Positions 17,601 to 25,551 of a stretch of DNA of 64,000 nt are shown in pieces. Every line of letters begins with the position of its first letter. The first letter of the stretch is position 1. The DNA comes from UBA11612 sp963976395. Lineage in GTDB: Bacteria; Pseudomonadota; Alphaproteobacteria; Rhodospirillales; Rhodospirillaceae. A model generated the notes under the pieces. The model did no database searches. It was not told the DNA's origin and was given only the letters and a program-made list of their open reading frames with translations. The stretch lies in contig CAXBLG010000010.1 in the NCBI GenBank assembly GCA_963976395.1, positions 15,127-79,126 of the forward strand. Direction: 5' to 3'. A program made the position numbers and the translations under genes.

Positions 17601-18559
17601 ATCAGGAGCAGCCAATTCATCCATTGTATTCGTACGCCTATGTCACCGACCGCAAGGAAGGGTTGATTGTCGTCAACATCGATACGCTGTCTGATGGCGA
17701 GCCTCGTAATAACTATTTTGAACGCGCAGTTACGTTTAATCCAAATGGCGCGCTCACCGGCTCTCGGCACATTACAGTGGCTGGAACCACGGCCTATATT
17801 GCGGGGGATTTCGGAGTTGCTGTGGTGAGTCTGGAGAACCCGACGGCTCCGGAACTTATCACCACAATCGCCATTGAAGACGCTCGCGCAACTGCGGCTC
17901 AGTTCCGCTACCTCTTTGTCACCAGCAGCCAAGGTTTGCACGTGGTCGATGTCACATCGCCTCGCGCGCCGCGTCTTGTTGAAGGCGCAAGCGTTGAGCT
18001 CTCAGATGCTCGCCGCGTCTATGTTGCCCGCACTTACGCTTATGTCGCAGCCGGAGCCGATGGACTGGTCATTGTCGATATTGAAAAACCTGAATCGCCA
18101 CGCATTTATGAGCGCTTCACCGCCGATGGAAAACTGACCGATGCGAGCGATGTCGTCGTCGGGTCCACTAACGCGTCATTGTTCGCCTACGTTGCAGACG
18201 GTAAGGCGGGACTTAAGGTGATCCAACTCACATCGCCGGACAGCCAGCCGCGTTTCTACGGTTTTAGCCCCGAACCAAAGCCCGAGCTGATTGCATGGTG
18301 GCCGACATCCTGGCCCGCCAAAGCATTATCAAAGGGGCTTGATCGCGACCGGGCAGTGGATGAAACCGGCAATCAGATCGCGGTGTTCGGCCGGTTGGGT
18401 GCGCGGCCGATGACCCTCGAAGAAAGCCAGAGGTTGTTTGTGAACGAAAAGGGTGAACCCTGGTTTGCCGGAGATAAGGTCGATGAAGATGCCTTCGATC
18501 CCGGTACACCCATACACCGATTGCCGGATCTGCCGCAGCAAGATGCGCCATCGCACTAA
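14699..18559 (+). CDS. decaheme cytochrome c with C-terminal LVIVD propeller
   Basis: About 1286 residues. A signal peptide without a lipobox cysteine covers the first 25 or so residues. Counting from an alternative TTG start at 14690, CXXCH sites lie at 61, 83, 161, 336, 393, 529, 556, 679, 690 and 796: ten hemes. From about 870 to 1190 the chain has at least six LVIVD-type repeats ('YAYVTDRKEGLIVVNID', 'TAYIAGDFGVAVVSLENP', 'YAYVAAGADGLVIVDIEKP', 'FAYVADGKAGLKVIQL'), predicting a beta-propeller. The protein is therefore an exported multiheme carrier with a large interaction domain, plausibly at the outer membrane with the barrel encoded just upstream. ATG 14699 is preferred to the TTG because neither has a clear ribosome site. 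Confidence 0.85.
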   Translation: MKTFTLKRLSLVAIAVVVAGVSYAASEGETPRHIEYPEYAPAPRFQTWDEADPKSSGCHSCHTETDRKTMHASEAVVLGCVDCHGGDASVFVPAGAEKPDEPYREAMERAHVQPLYPETWHYPHSANPERSYTLLNKESPEFVRFVNPSDYRVARESCGACHLSIIQAAERSLMATGAMLWGGASYNNGILPYKNYLLGSAYTRDGEPATIKSPGKIEPWMTRERGVLPELVPMPKWEVIPPGDVFRVFERGGRNINNIFPEIALPNIGTLVGSLQKLEEPGRPDIRQSNRGPGTGLRIAVPVINIHKTRLNDPFTWFMGTSDQPGDFRSSGCAACHVVYANDRDPYHSGPYAKFGHMGETATVDPTIPKNEPGHPIRHEFTRSIPTSQCMICHMHQPNVFVNSMLGYTMWDYEADAPAMWPDEQQYPTAEEMRAILDRNPEEAAVRGKWADIEFTKKVSELNPTLKNTQFADYHGHGWNFRAVFKKDRKGNLLDENGVIVDPDDPEKFAKAVHMRSIHIEVGMHCVDCHFSQDAHGSGYIHGEVANAIEIRCVDCHGSAKDYPSLRTSGPAARPEGFDLSVLRNSDGQRRFEWKGSECDLPDVPGRDCKLTQRSAVTPGLEWEMSLVKDSVDKTSSHYNSKAARAKLMSKDTKSLKWGPGVAYEDMAHKTDEMECFTCHLSWTTSCAGCHLPIQANWKTESHHYEGGETRNYATYNPQVVRDQMFQLGVHQTTKGNTIAPVRSSSALILSSTNINREKIYIQQPPISASGYSSQAFAPHFPHTVRKTETKTCSDCHLSEDKDNNAIMAQLLLQGTNFVNFVGYNAWVGGAGGLEAVRVTEWDEPQAVIGSYLQKHAYPDWYREHEERGQKLYESYTHGGGEVGCLQLRGEYLYVAEGRGGFRAYDVASIANKGVSQRVITAPFSPLGHDTHVSSPDATCVALPTNQPIAPSRMNKDEASFDLMTKDNQEQPIHPLYSYAYVTDRKEGLIVVNIDTLSDGEPRNNYFERAVTFNPNGALTGSRHITVAGTTAYIAGDFGVAVVSLENPTAPELITTIAIEDARATAAQFRYLFVTSSQGLHVVDVTSPRAPRLVEGASVELSDARRVYVARTYAYVAAGADGLVIVDIEKPESPRIYERFTADGKLTDASDVVVGSTNASLFAYVADGKAGLKVIQLTSPDSQPRFYGFSPEPKPELIAWWPTSWPAKALSKGLDRDRAVDETGNQIAVFGRLGARPMTLEESQRLFVNEKGEPWFAGDKVDEDAFDPGTPIHRLPDLPQQDAPSH

Positions 18560-18569
18560 GGTGCGGACT

Positions 18570-19916
18570 TCACAGTGCCGCGATAGCCTGCTGCAGGGCT
18601 TGTAAATCAGCAAGGAATTGGCGCGGGTCGTACTTGCCATCATCTTTTATGGTTTCAAAGCACGCGTCCAACACGCGGGTAAGCTCTGCATGACGGGTGC
18701 GGGATAAAATGCCGTCGTCGGCCATAGCTTGAAAAATTGCGGACATTGCCATCGTTGCCTGCTCAGCTGCGGCATAATCCACATATTCTCCCTGCAGTCC
18801 TTCTTCAAGAACGCCTGCGATCAACGCCTTCATGTCGGTGGCCGTGAACGTATGCTGGGCGAAGCGCTCAATGAGCACGCTGGTTTCTGCCCGCAGTGCT
18901 GTGGCGGCGCTAAGGACGGATGAGTGTCCTTCAAGAGACGCCTTATGTAACGCCGTTGTCTTGGCGGCAATTCGTTTGGCCGCAGCGGCATCAAGGCGTT
19001 TTGTGAGCACGCTCAGCATAATAAGATTAGCATCATAGATACGTGGGACACCTGGGCCGATTCCGTGGCTTTCGCGGGGGGCCCAACGCACGTTTGACAT
19101 CGGGTGGTGGCAGGCGTGGCAGTCGAAAAACACGAGTTCGGGAAAGATACCGTCTTGATTCCGTTTGGGATCAAGCATGGCGTCTAAAAGCGAGTCAACG
19201 GCAATGGCTTGGCCCACCGCCCATATTTGAACGCTGCTGATGCCCGGTTTGCGTTCGCGGTAATCTGCATCGATTTCAAAGTGACCAGGTTGTGTCCAGC
19301 TGTAGGTATCAAGCTCGAAGGCGAGGCGAGGGTGCCCGGCTCCCATAATGCGGTGGGTAATAAAGCGGTCCTTCGTGCCGAAGTGGCAGGACAGGCACAG
19401 TTTCGCGCGTTCTACCGGTTTTTCTGTTGGGTAGAGTCCCGCGGCCAAATTGGTTTGGTGATCTGCCTTGCCTGAAATATGAACCCCGAGCCAATTTACT
19501 GCCCCGCCGTGACAGGCCTCACATCCAACACCGTCCGAAATCTGAAAGCCTTTGGCGCGGCGATCGATCGGCACATTGTCGGCATGGCAATCCAGACACA
19601 TGTCCGCCTCATGGGCATTCGGCAGACCTAAGTTGAAGGCGATGCGCTTAGAGTCCTCGCTCAGCAAGGTTTGATAGGCGCTGGAATGCGGGTCTTTCTC
19701 TTCCCAGGTGATGAATTCCTTTTGCGCCACTGTGGAATTTTGCCAGGGTTCCAGAGCTCCGTGGCAACTCGACCCGGCGCAAGAGGCAACACCTAGATGA
19801 GGCGTGTTTTCTGTGAATGGTAGAGGAGGAGACTGCTGCGCCAAAGCTCCGGTAACAATGACAAAACAAGGAACAATCGCCGCTAGAATTTTAAAAGTTC
19901 TCACAGAGCCTCTCAT
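18570..19916 (-). CDS. cytochrome c554-like pentaheme cytochrome
   Basis: 448 residues with a signal peptide (cleavage after 'VTGALAQ'). Heme sites are one unusual CX4CH (Cys46 to His52, 'CAGSSCHG') and four CXXCH at 107, 132, 174 and 266, giving up to five c-type hemes. The order and spacing, with 'HPRLAFEL' and 'FFDCHACHH', fit the cytochrome c554 family (PF13435), whose founding member takes electrons from hydroxylamine oxidoreductase. The C-terminal 160 residues are helical and heme-free. The ATG at 19916 follows the upstream stop by one base, so the two genes are translationally coupled. It converges with the LVIVD cytochrome gene, with only ten bases between stops. Confidence 0.8.
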   Translation of the reverse strand: MRGSVRTFKILAAIVPCFVIVTGALAQQSPPLPFTENTPHLGVASCAGSSCHGALEPWQNSTVAQKEFITWEEKDPHSSAYQTLLSEDSKRIAFNLGLPNAHEADMCLDCHADNVPIDRRAKGFQISDGVGCEACHGGAVNWLGVHISGKADHQTNLAAGLYPTEKPVERAKLCLSCHFGTKDRFITHRIMGAGHPRLAFELDTYSWTQPGHFEIDADYRERKPGISSVQIWAVGQAIAVDSLLDAMLDPKRNQDGIFPELVFFDCHACHHPMSNVRWAPRESHGIGPGVPRIYDANLIMLSVLTKRLDAAAAKRIAAKTTALHKASLEGHSSVLSAATALRAETSVLIERFAQHTFTATDMKALIAGVLEEGLQGEYVDYAAAEQATMAMSAIFQAMADDGILSRTRHAELTRVLDACFETIKDDGKYDPRQFLADLQALQQAIAAL

Positions 19917-19917
19917 A

Positions 19918-20685
19918 TCAATATGTCGTCTTTGCATCGGTGATCTTGATGAAGGTCGAGGCCGATGGCGAGAATTGTGAAGTGCTGTCATAGAAAAAAA
20001 TTTGATAGTATCCCGGTGTTACATCCGGATCTGCTTCGACTTGAGCGCGTCCGGTGTTTCCTTCCACGGATACTTTAAGTCGTGGATCGGGGCTTACGGC
20101 GGACGTGATGCCGGAAGGCAGCGATATAACTTCGGTTGTGCCTATCGCCAGCCTCTGCATTGAGGTTGCATCGTCAATCAGTGCGCCAGTGATCAAGTCG
20201 AGATCACCGGTTGGTGCGCGGTCCGTCAGCGCGCTTAGGAAAAAGGCCAAAGCTTCGGGCGCCGACGAGGCGACAATCGACAAACCATCCTCAAGCCGGA
20301 TCGTCCATGCCCCCAATCTAGCCTGAGCGATGATAGGGCGCTGAAACTCGACGCCGACGTGCTGGGCTAGAATGAGGCTCTGGCGGACCTGTGCGGCCCA
20401 CCGGCGATCAGCAGGCGCCGCGCGGTCGTCAGGCCGCAAGATATAGCGGCCATTTGTATTGTGTATGAAAACTTCCGCGCCAGTGGGGGCGTCGAAGGCC
20501 CATGCACCGGCCGCGTTTTTTAGGTCGGCGGCGAATTCGAGGAAGTCATTTGCTTTGGTGCTGGATAGAGGGGAGACGCAAAGGCCAGCCAATATCATCA
20601 TGAACCAAAGGCCGCCTCTCCGCGTCACGCTAAATTCCCCATTTCTGAATATTTGGCCACTTTGTGGCGTTATCATTTCTGCCAT
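19918..20685 (-). CDS. periplasmic protein of unknown function
   Basis: About 255 residues. ATG 20685, preceded by AAGGG, gives an N-terminal segment with 'RRGG' and a hydrophobic signal ending 'LSSTKAND'. Longer readings from up to 20826 run into the terminator of the receptor gene, so they are not used. The mature chain is mixed alpha/beta with a C-terminal beta-rich domain ('SVEGNTGRAQVEADPDVTPG', 'YYQIFFYDS'). I recognise no family and no heme or metal motif. The gene is directly coupled to the c554-like cytochrome (stop, one base, ATG), so the two probably act together, perhaps as a cytochrome and its dedicated partner. Confidence 0.6.
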   Translation of the reverse strand: MAEMITPQSGQIFRNGEFSVTRRGGLWFMMILAGLCVSPLSSTKANDFLEFAADLKNAAGAWAFDAPTGAEVFIHNTNGRYILRPDDRAAPADRRWAAQVRQSLILAQHVGVEFQRPIIAQARLGAWTIRLEDGLSIVASSAPEALAFFLSALTDRAPTGDLDLITGALIDDATSMQRLAIGTTEVISLPSGITSAVSPDPRLKVSVEGNTGRAQVEADPDVTPGYYQIFFYDSTSQFSPSASTFIKITDAKTTY

Positions 20686-20826
20686 TCTAACCCTTAATGC
20701 CGCTGGCTCAACGGCATAAGTCATCAGTAGAGGCAGCGCTGTCCTCAGGGTTGATTCGATGGGGTGCCGATAGAACTTGAGGGTGATGCCATAGAAAGCC
20801 GGAATAACTTTTACTTGGATGTGCAC

Positions 20827-20859
20827 AAAAAAACCGGGCGGACCGTAAGGTCCGCCCGG
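20827..20859 (-). terminator. rho-independent terminator of the TonB receptor gene
   Basis: A perfect 11-bp stem (20834-20844 with 20849-20859, GC-rich) with a GTAA loop on the plus strand. On the minus strand it is followed by seven T residues (20827-20833). It sits 30 bases after the receptor stop codon and upstream of the 20685 start, so the two minus-strand units are transcriptionally separate. Confidence 0.9.
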
Positions 20860-20888
20860 AGTTCATTCAACTCTAAACTATTCGCAGC

Positions 20889-23357
20889 TTAGAAGTCGTA
20901 GCGCAGTCTAATGCCGAACATCCGCGGCACTTGCGGCGCCTGAGAGGTTATGGCCAAGGGTCCGTTACAGTAACAGCCGCCGTCATTCTGCTCATTCTTG
21001 GTTACGTTAGTAACAAAGATCGCGCCGCTGACGCCGTCATAACCCAGGATATCAGACCAGTTCAGGGTCAGGTCCAAGTTGTAGTAGGAGGGGTTGCAAT
21101 CAACAACCCGAGCCCGCTTGCCGTCCGCCGACAACGGACCGTACCCATTTGCCGCTGTACGGAATCTCTCGCACACGAGGCCGGTATTGGGATCGGTCGG
21201 ATCGGTCGGAATGCGTGGCTTAGCGGTATTGAACATCTCGCCGGTCCAGGTCAGGTTCGCGTTCAGGGCGAGATCACCCTGGGCCGCGTCCAATGGGAAG
21301 TGATAGGTGCCGCGCAGGGTCCACTTCCATTTTGGCGTGAAGCTGAACGGTGTGCTCGATAGATCGTTGGTTTGGCCGGTGATCGGATCAAGCTGGATGT
21401 AATCGGTGTAAGACGAGTTGGTATAGGCGACCATACCGCCGATTTCGAACCAATCCACCGGAACAACAGTGATGTCGGCTTCAACGCCCTTGACGATACC
21501 CTTCGCCGCATTTTCAGTCACGACGATCAGCCCGGGTTGAGTGTCAAACTCATCGGTTAAGGCCAATTTGGTGGCGTTGACTTTAATGTTGTCGAACCAG
21601 CCGTAGTAAGCACTTGCGTTGGTCCGAACCAGCCAGTCACCCAAATTGAAAGTGGCCTTGGTGCCAATTTCGAGGTTGTTCAGCACGTCAGGTGCATAGG
21701 TCTCCTGGTTGAACACGTTCTGCAAACCACCCGAGCCGAAGCCGCGTGAGTTGTTCACGAAGAACATCACATCGGGCGACCACTGGTATTGAATCTGAGC
21801 CGTGTAGCTAAGATTCGAGAAGCGGCCAATACCAGCAGGTGAGTTCGCTCCGCCGGACTTGCCAAGCACCGCTAGGGTGGTTGGATTTAAGGACCAACGC
21901 TCGGACTTCACGGTTTCCCAGGATTGCCGGGCGCCAAGTGTCAGGCTTAAGCCTTCGAGCATTTGACCCAAATCGATATTGCCCTGGGCATAAATGGCAC
22001 GTGAACGCTCGGAAGTCTTAGAAATGGCCGCCGACTCCGAAACGTCGAAGTTGTTTGACCAGACTACCTTGGGCTCGTTGTGCTCCAAACGGTGGAACGT
22101 GCCGATGGTCAGATCCACAATGTCGAAGAGATCGGTGACGTTAATCTGAATCTCATCGCTCACAGCGGGGCCGGAGTGTGTCGGCGTGCTGTTTTTGGGG
22201 CTGCCGCCGTCAAACAGATCCATCCGTGTGCCGTCGGTATCTCCGGGCTGACTGAAGCTCTTTGTTTTTGCCCAGCCGAAAATATTCTTGATCTGAACGT
22301 TGTCCGTGATGCTCCAGGTCGTGGTGTTGGAGATGAACATCGTGCGGCTGTAGTTACGAATACATCCACCGTTTCCGACCAATTGAGTGCCAAGGGGAGT
22401 GACGCAGTCTGTGGACAGGCCATCAACCTTGTACTTACCGAGGGCGAGTTCGTCGGCCAGCAGTTTATCCCGTGCCGCGTCGAAACCGGCAAAGTTCCCA
22501 CCAAAAACGCTAAAGTCACCCGTTTCGAACGCATAGGCCGCTGCTTGGCCGGCTACGGCGCCGCCATACCCGGCGGTGAAGTTGATGTCATCGAGTGTAA
22601 AGATGCTCGGGTTGCCGGTCGATTTCGAGTACTCGAAGAGTGTGGTGGATTCGATATCATCCGTGAAGCGCACCGTCAGCGACGGGCGAACGATATGGTA
22701 TTTTTGCTCAGCGTAGTTCTGACCATTTCTGACGTTCTGGATGTAGCCTTCACGGTTAAACTGGGTGGCAGCCACGCGAAAAAGCACGCGATCTTCGATC
22801 AGCGGCACGTCAACGGCCAGCTCAGCGGTTACACGGCCATAATTACCGGCAGAAACGCCAACAGATCCCCCAAACACTTCGCCCGGCAGGCGCGGAGTAT
22901 AAACGATGGCGCCGGCGTTGGACGCCTGGCCAAAGAGGGTGCCTTGCGGGCCTTTCAAGACCTGCACATTGCCGATGTCAAATGCGTTGCTAAATCCGCC
23001 CGCGCTCTTCGGCACGTCGGCGAAATAGGTTGGGGTACCGTTACCGATACCGCGCATAAAGATGAATGAGGTGTTGCCGGGCGAACAGCAGATGTTCAAA
23101 CCGCCGATGTTCTTGGTCAATGACCAGATATCGCGGATATCCTGCTTTTCCAATGTCTCCGGTGTGAACGCTTGAATGGCGATAGGCACACGCTGGATGT
23201 TTTCTTCAACGCGACGCGCTGTAACGGTGATCTCTTCAAGACCGACAACGGCCTGTGCCTGTTGCCCTTGGGCAAGGGCGGGCGTCGACGATGCGAGCGC
23301 AAGCGCCAAAGCGCTGGTAGTGCCCACGAGAGCTGAACGATAACTGATGGACGTCAT
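20889..23357 (-). CDS. TonB-dependent outer-membrane receptor
   Basis: 822 residues from ATG 23357, which follows GGGAGGA. The signal peptide ends 'STPALAQG'. A TonB box-like 'LEEITVTARRVEENIQRVP' precedes the plug domain ('FIFMRGIGNGTPTYF', 'VQVLKGPQGTLFGQASNAGAI'), then a 22-strand type barrel ending in 'GIRLRYDF' with terminal Phe. This is the Proteobacterial FecA/CirA-like group common in sphingomonads and relatives. The substrate is unknown. Odd features are a 'CCSPG' motif in the plug and a 'CYCNG' motif near the C-terminus, plus several more cysteines in loops, unusual for this family. Possible ligands include siderophores, heme or oligosaccharides. It has its own leader and terminator. 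Confidence 0.9.
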   Translation of the reverse strand: MTSISYRSALVGTTSALALALASSTPALAQGQQAQAVVGLEEITVTARRVEENIQRVPIAIQAFTPETLEKQDIRDIWSLTKNIGGLNICCSPGNTSFIFMRGIGNGTPTYFADVPKSAGGFSNAFDIGNVQVLKGPQGTLFGQASNAGAIVYTPRLPGEVFGGSVGVSAGNYGRVTAELAVDVPLIEDRVLFRVAATQFNREGYIQNVRNGQNYAEQKYHIVRPSLTVRFTDDIESTTLFEYSKSTGNPSIFTLDDINFTAGYGGAVAGQAAAYAFETGDFSVFGGNFAGFDAARDKLLADELALGKYKVDGLSTDCVTPLGTQLVGNGGCIRNYSRTMFISNTTTWSITDNVQIKNIFGWAKTKSFSQPGDTDGTRMDLFDGGSPKNSTPTHSGPAVSDEIQINVTDLFDIVDLTIGTFHRLEHNEPKVVWSNNFDVSESAAISKTSERSRAIYAQGNIDLGQMLEGLSLTLGARQSWETVKSERWSLNPTTLAVLGKSGGANSPAGIGRFSNLSYTAQIQYQWSPDVMFFVNNSRGFGSGGLQNVFNQETYAPDVLNNLEIGTKATFNLGDWLVRTNASAYYGWFDNIKVNATKLALTDEFDTQPGLIVVTENAAKGIVKGVEADITVVPVDWFEIGGMVAYTNSSYTDYIQLDPITGQTNDLSSTPFSFTPKWKWTLRGTYHFPLDAAQGDLALNANLTWTGEMFNTAKPRIPTDPTDPNTGLVCERFRTAANGYGPLSADGKRARVVDCNPSYYNLDLTLNWSDILGYDGVSGAIFVTNVTKNEQNDGGCYCNGPLAITSQAPQVPRMFGIRLRYDF

Positions 23358-23845
23358 GGAAGTCCTCCCTTTGAGTCCGTTAAAACAAGAGTTGGCTTGC
23401 CAGCAAAGGCGGCCTATGGCCGTACAATCGCCAAGCAGTAATTTGCGTTTGTTAGGTGAAGCCTCCCCCATCGGCCTGGATGTTGCGTGAGCTTAAGCTC
23501 AGCGGAAACGTCCTTGCCACTCCCACGGTTTTACGCGGTAATTTTTGGGGGTCAAAGGCTTATTAAGCAAGGGAAGTTACTGTGTATCCCTTTTTAAGGT
23601 ATTATTAAGTATCGCTACACCATAAGTTGTATTTGACTTAATTTTGTGGCGGGTGCGACCTCGGATTCTTCCGAGGAATAAATTTATACTTATCTGTTAT
23701 ATATAAATAATTCACTGTCCGCTCAGACTGTTTTATGGGTTCAAACCGCCCCCTGTGGCTGGCGGGCAACAGCTAGTCGGAAAAGAAAGCTAAGGTCTTA
23801 AGGTAAGGAATAGGAAAGCATGATTCATGCGTTCAGGCGTGAAAT
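23358..23845. other. long leader/intergenic region of the TonB receptor
   Basis: About 490 bases upstream of the receptor start, with AT-rich stretches around 23580-23640 and 23680-23715 where a promoter could lie. It holds a 14-bp perfect palindrome (23488-23501) and a 7-bp hairpin (23659-23676) with no T-run on either strand. No protein gene is supported. No known riboswitch core was recognised. Confidence 0.5.
23488..23501. promoter_or_regulatory. 14-bp palindrome in receptor leader
   Basis: TGAGCTTAAGCTCA is a perfect palindrome about 130 bases upstream of the receptor start codon. It could be an operator for control of the receptor gene, or a leader hairpin. The regulator is not identifiable. 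It does not resemble a Fur or Irr box. Confidence 0.3.
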
Positions 23846-24874
23846 TTACTCGCGTTCAGCAATAAACATGCTGATACACCGGTCATGCCAGGGCGCTGGG
23901 TGATCGGCAGCATGGAGTCCGACGTGTCCTCCGTCCGGCGGCATAACTAACGTTAGAATGTCACTGTCCTGCCACTGTCGATCGAGATACATACTCGCGG
24001 GTACCCACGGATCCGTGCGGGAATGTATGAGCAGTGTAGGTATACGGATTTTGTCTAACAAAGGTTTGGCTGAACTGCGCTGATAGTAATCCTCTGCGCT
24101 ATCGAAACCGTTGTGCCGCGCGACAATTAAATCATCGAAGGCGTAGACCGAATGGATACTCGGCAGAATACGCCGCACGTCTTTGGATTGAACCCCGACC
24201 CATTGCTGGGCGTCTCGTTTCATGCTGCGCAACAGATGCCAGTGATAGACGGTGTTGCGGCGAGTCATGATCCGCTGTTGCGAGATTTTTAGATCAATCG
24301 GCGCGCAAACCGTGGCCGCGCCCAGGACATCGTCTAAGTCTTCGTTTTCCGACAGGTACTTCAGAACAACGTTGCCGCCGAGGGATACACCCACGACAAA
24401 AATCCCGTTGGTCCTAAGATTTGCAGGAAGGGCCGTTATGGCATCCCGTAAATCGACGCTCCGTCCGGCGTGATAGTGTCCCGTACATTTTCCGAGGGAC
24501 GGACCGGCACCGCGCAGATTAAGGCGTACCACCGGATATCCTCGCTCTAAGTGATAGGCCGCACTGACCATAATATTCCGGCTGGTTTCGCAGCCAGTAA
24601 GCCCATGAACCAAAATCACCGTGGGCTTGCCCGTATTAACAATTGGCCGGTTCACGAGGGCCCAAAGCTTATCGCCGGATCCATCGTTCATCGGCAGAAT
24701 CAGTCGCTCTGCGGGGTACGGCGAAAAGTCCGGTGATGGACGTATAAGTGTGTTGTGCAGGGTCTGCAGGTCGCCGCCGACCCACGGGCGCCGTGCGCGA
24801 AAGGGAGGAAACGCAAGGCGCGCAGGGCCCAACACCAAAGGATTTTCGCCACTTGCTTGGGTTCGCTTAATCAT
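23846..24874 (-). CDS. YheT-family alpha/beta hydrolase
   Basis: About 342 residues. Recognisable blocks are 'PPFRARRPWVGGDLQTL' (the YheT/EMB8 N-terminal signature), 'VILVHGLTG' (oxyanion region), 'VVGVSLGGNVVLKYL' (nucleophile elbow with Ser), 'TLLIHSRTDPWVP' (acid) and 'GGHVG' (His). These are the triad positions of an esterase/lipase-like hydrolase; substrates of the YheT family are unknown. The start is uncertain: ATG 24874 avoids overlap with the divergent Mpo1 gene, while ATG 24928 and 24982 are in frame but have no better ribosome site. Confidence 0.85.
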   Translation of the reverse strand: MIKRTQASGENPLVLGPARLAFPPFRARRPWVGGDLQTLHNTLIRPSPDFSPYPAERLILPMNDGSGDKLWALVNRPIVNTGKPTVILVHGLTGCETSRNIMVSAAYHLERGYPVVRLNLRGAGPSLGKCTGHYHAGRSVDLRDAITALPANLRTNGIFVVGVSLGGNVVLKYLSENEDLDDVLGAATVCAPIDLKISQQRIMTRRNTVYHWHLLRSMKRDAQQWVGVQSKDVRRILPSIHSVYAFDDLIVARHNGFDSAEDYYQRSSAKPLLDKIRIPTLLIHSRTDPWVPASMYLDRQWQDSDILTLVMPPDGGHVGLHAADHPAPWHDRCISMFIAERE

Positions 24875-24976
24875 TATGGGCTTGGCGGTGCTTCTCAAAA
24901 TGTGTCTTTGCCGAAATCCTGGATGCATTTTCAGCGCTGCACTAGACTGTATGCGAAAACAGAGGGAGAAGCAGCG

Positions 24977-25510
24977 ATGCAATCTTTTCGCGCTTGGTTC
25001 CTAGAACAAATGGGTATGTACGCCGCGTATCATCGTGATCGGCGAAATCAGGCCACCCACCACCTTGGTGTGCCTCTCATTGTATTTTCATTGATCCTGG
25101 CGTTGACGCAGGTGCCACTGACGTACCTGGGCAGTGTACAGCTAACTGCCGCCACTGTTGCTCTCGCCGTTCTATTTTTGGGCTATGTAGTCGCCGCTCC
25201 ACTTGTGGGTATCGTGACAGCCTTATTCTATTCAGCAGTATATGGCTTGGCCGTGCAATTGGCTGATGGTTCGGACTCATCGCTGTGGTTTATAACCGGA
25301 GCTTGTTTTCTTGGCGGCTGGATCGTTCAATTTATCGGTCATGCCTTTGAAGGTCGGCGACCGGCGTTGACGGTCAACGCCGTTCAGATTTTCATGGCGC
25401 CGCCATTTCTTATCGCGGAAATCTTGTTCTCACTTGGCGCCGCGCGGGCGCTTGAAGAGCAAATTCAAATGCGAGCTGTTAAGTACCTACCCAAAGAAAC
25501 GAAGGCGTGA
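24977..25510 (+). CDS. Mpo1-like (DUF962) membrane protein
   Basis: 177 residues. The N-terminus 'YHRDRRNQATHHLGVPLIVF' and the later 'GWIVQFIGHAFEGRRPAL' and 'FMAPPFLIAEILF' match the DUF962/Mpo1-like family. Yeast Mpo1 is a membrane Fe(II) dioxygenase that alpha-oxidises 2-hydroxy fatty acids, using conserved histidines; His in 'HHLGVP' and 'GHAFE' are the likely counterparts. Four hydrophobic segments lie between them. The ATG at 24977 follows AGGGAGAAG. Divergent from the YheT-like gene. The biochemical function in this organism is inferred from the family. Confidence 0.8.
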   Translation: MQSFRAWFLEQMGMYAAYHRDRRNQATHHLGVPLIVFSLILALTQVPLTYLGSVQLTAATVALAVLFLGYVVAAPLVGIVTALFYSAVYGLAVQLADGSDSSLWFITGACFLGGWIVQFIGHAFEGRRPALTVNAVQIFMAPPFLIAEILFSLGAARALEEQIQMRAVKYLPKETKA

Positions 25511-25551
25511 GGCTTCACGCTATATAGTCATCAAATGCTTGATGAGCGTCG

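Noticed and set aside
22080..23069. Long plus-strand open frame opposite the TonB receptor
   Set aside because: It is antisense to a strongly supported receptor gene and has no recognisable domain or ribosome site.
23659..23676. 7-bp hairpin upstream of the receptor
   Set aside because: No T-run on either strand and no gene ends there, so it is not called a terminator.
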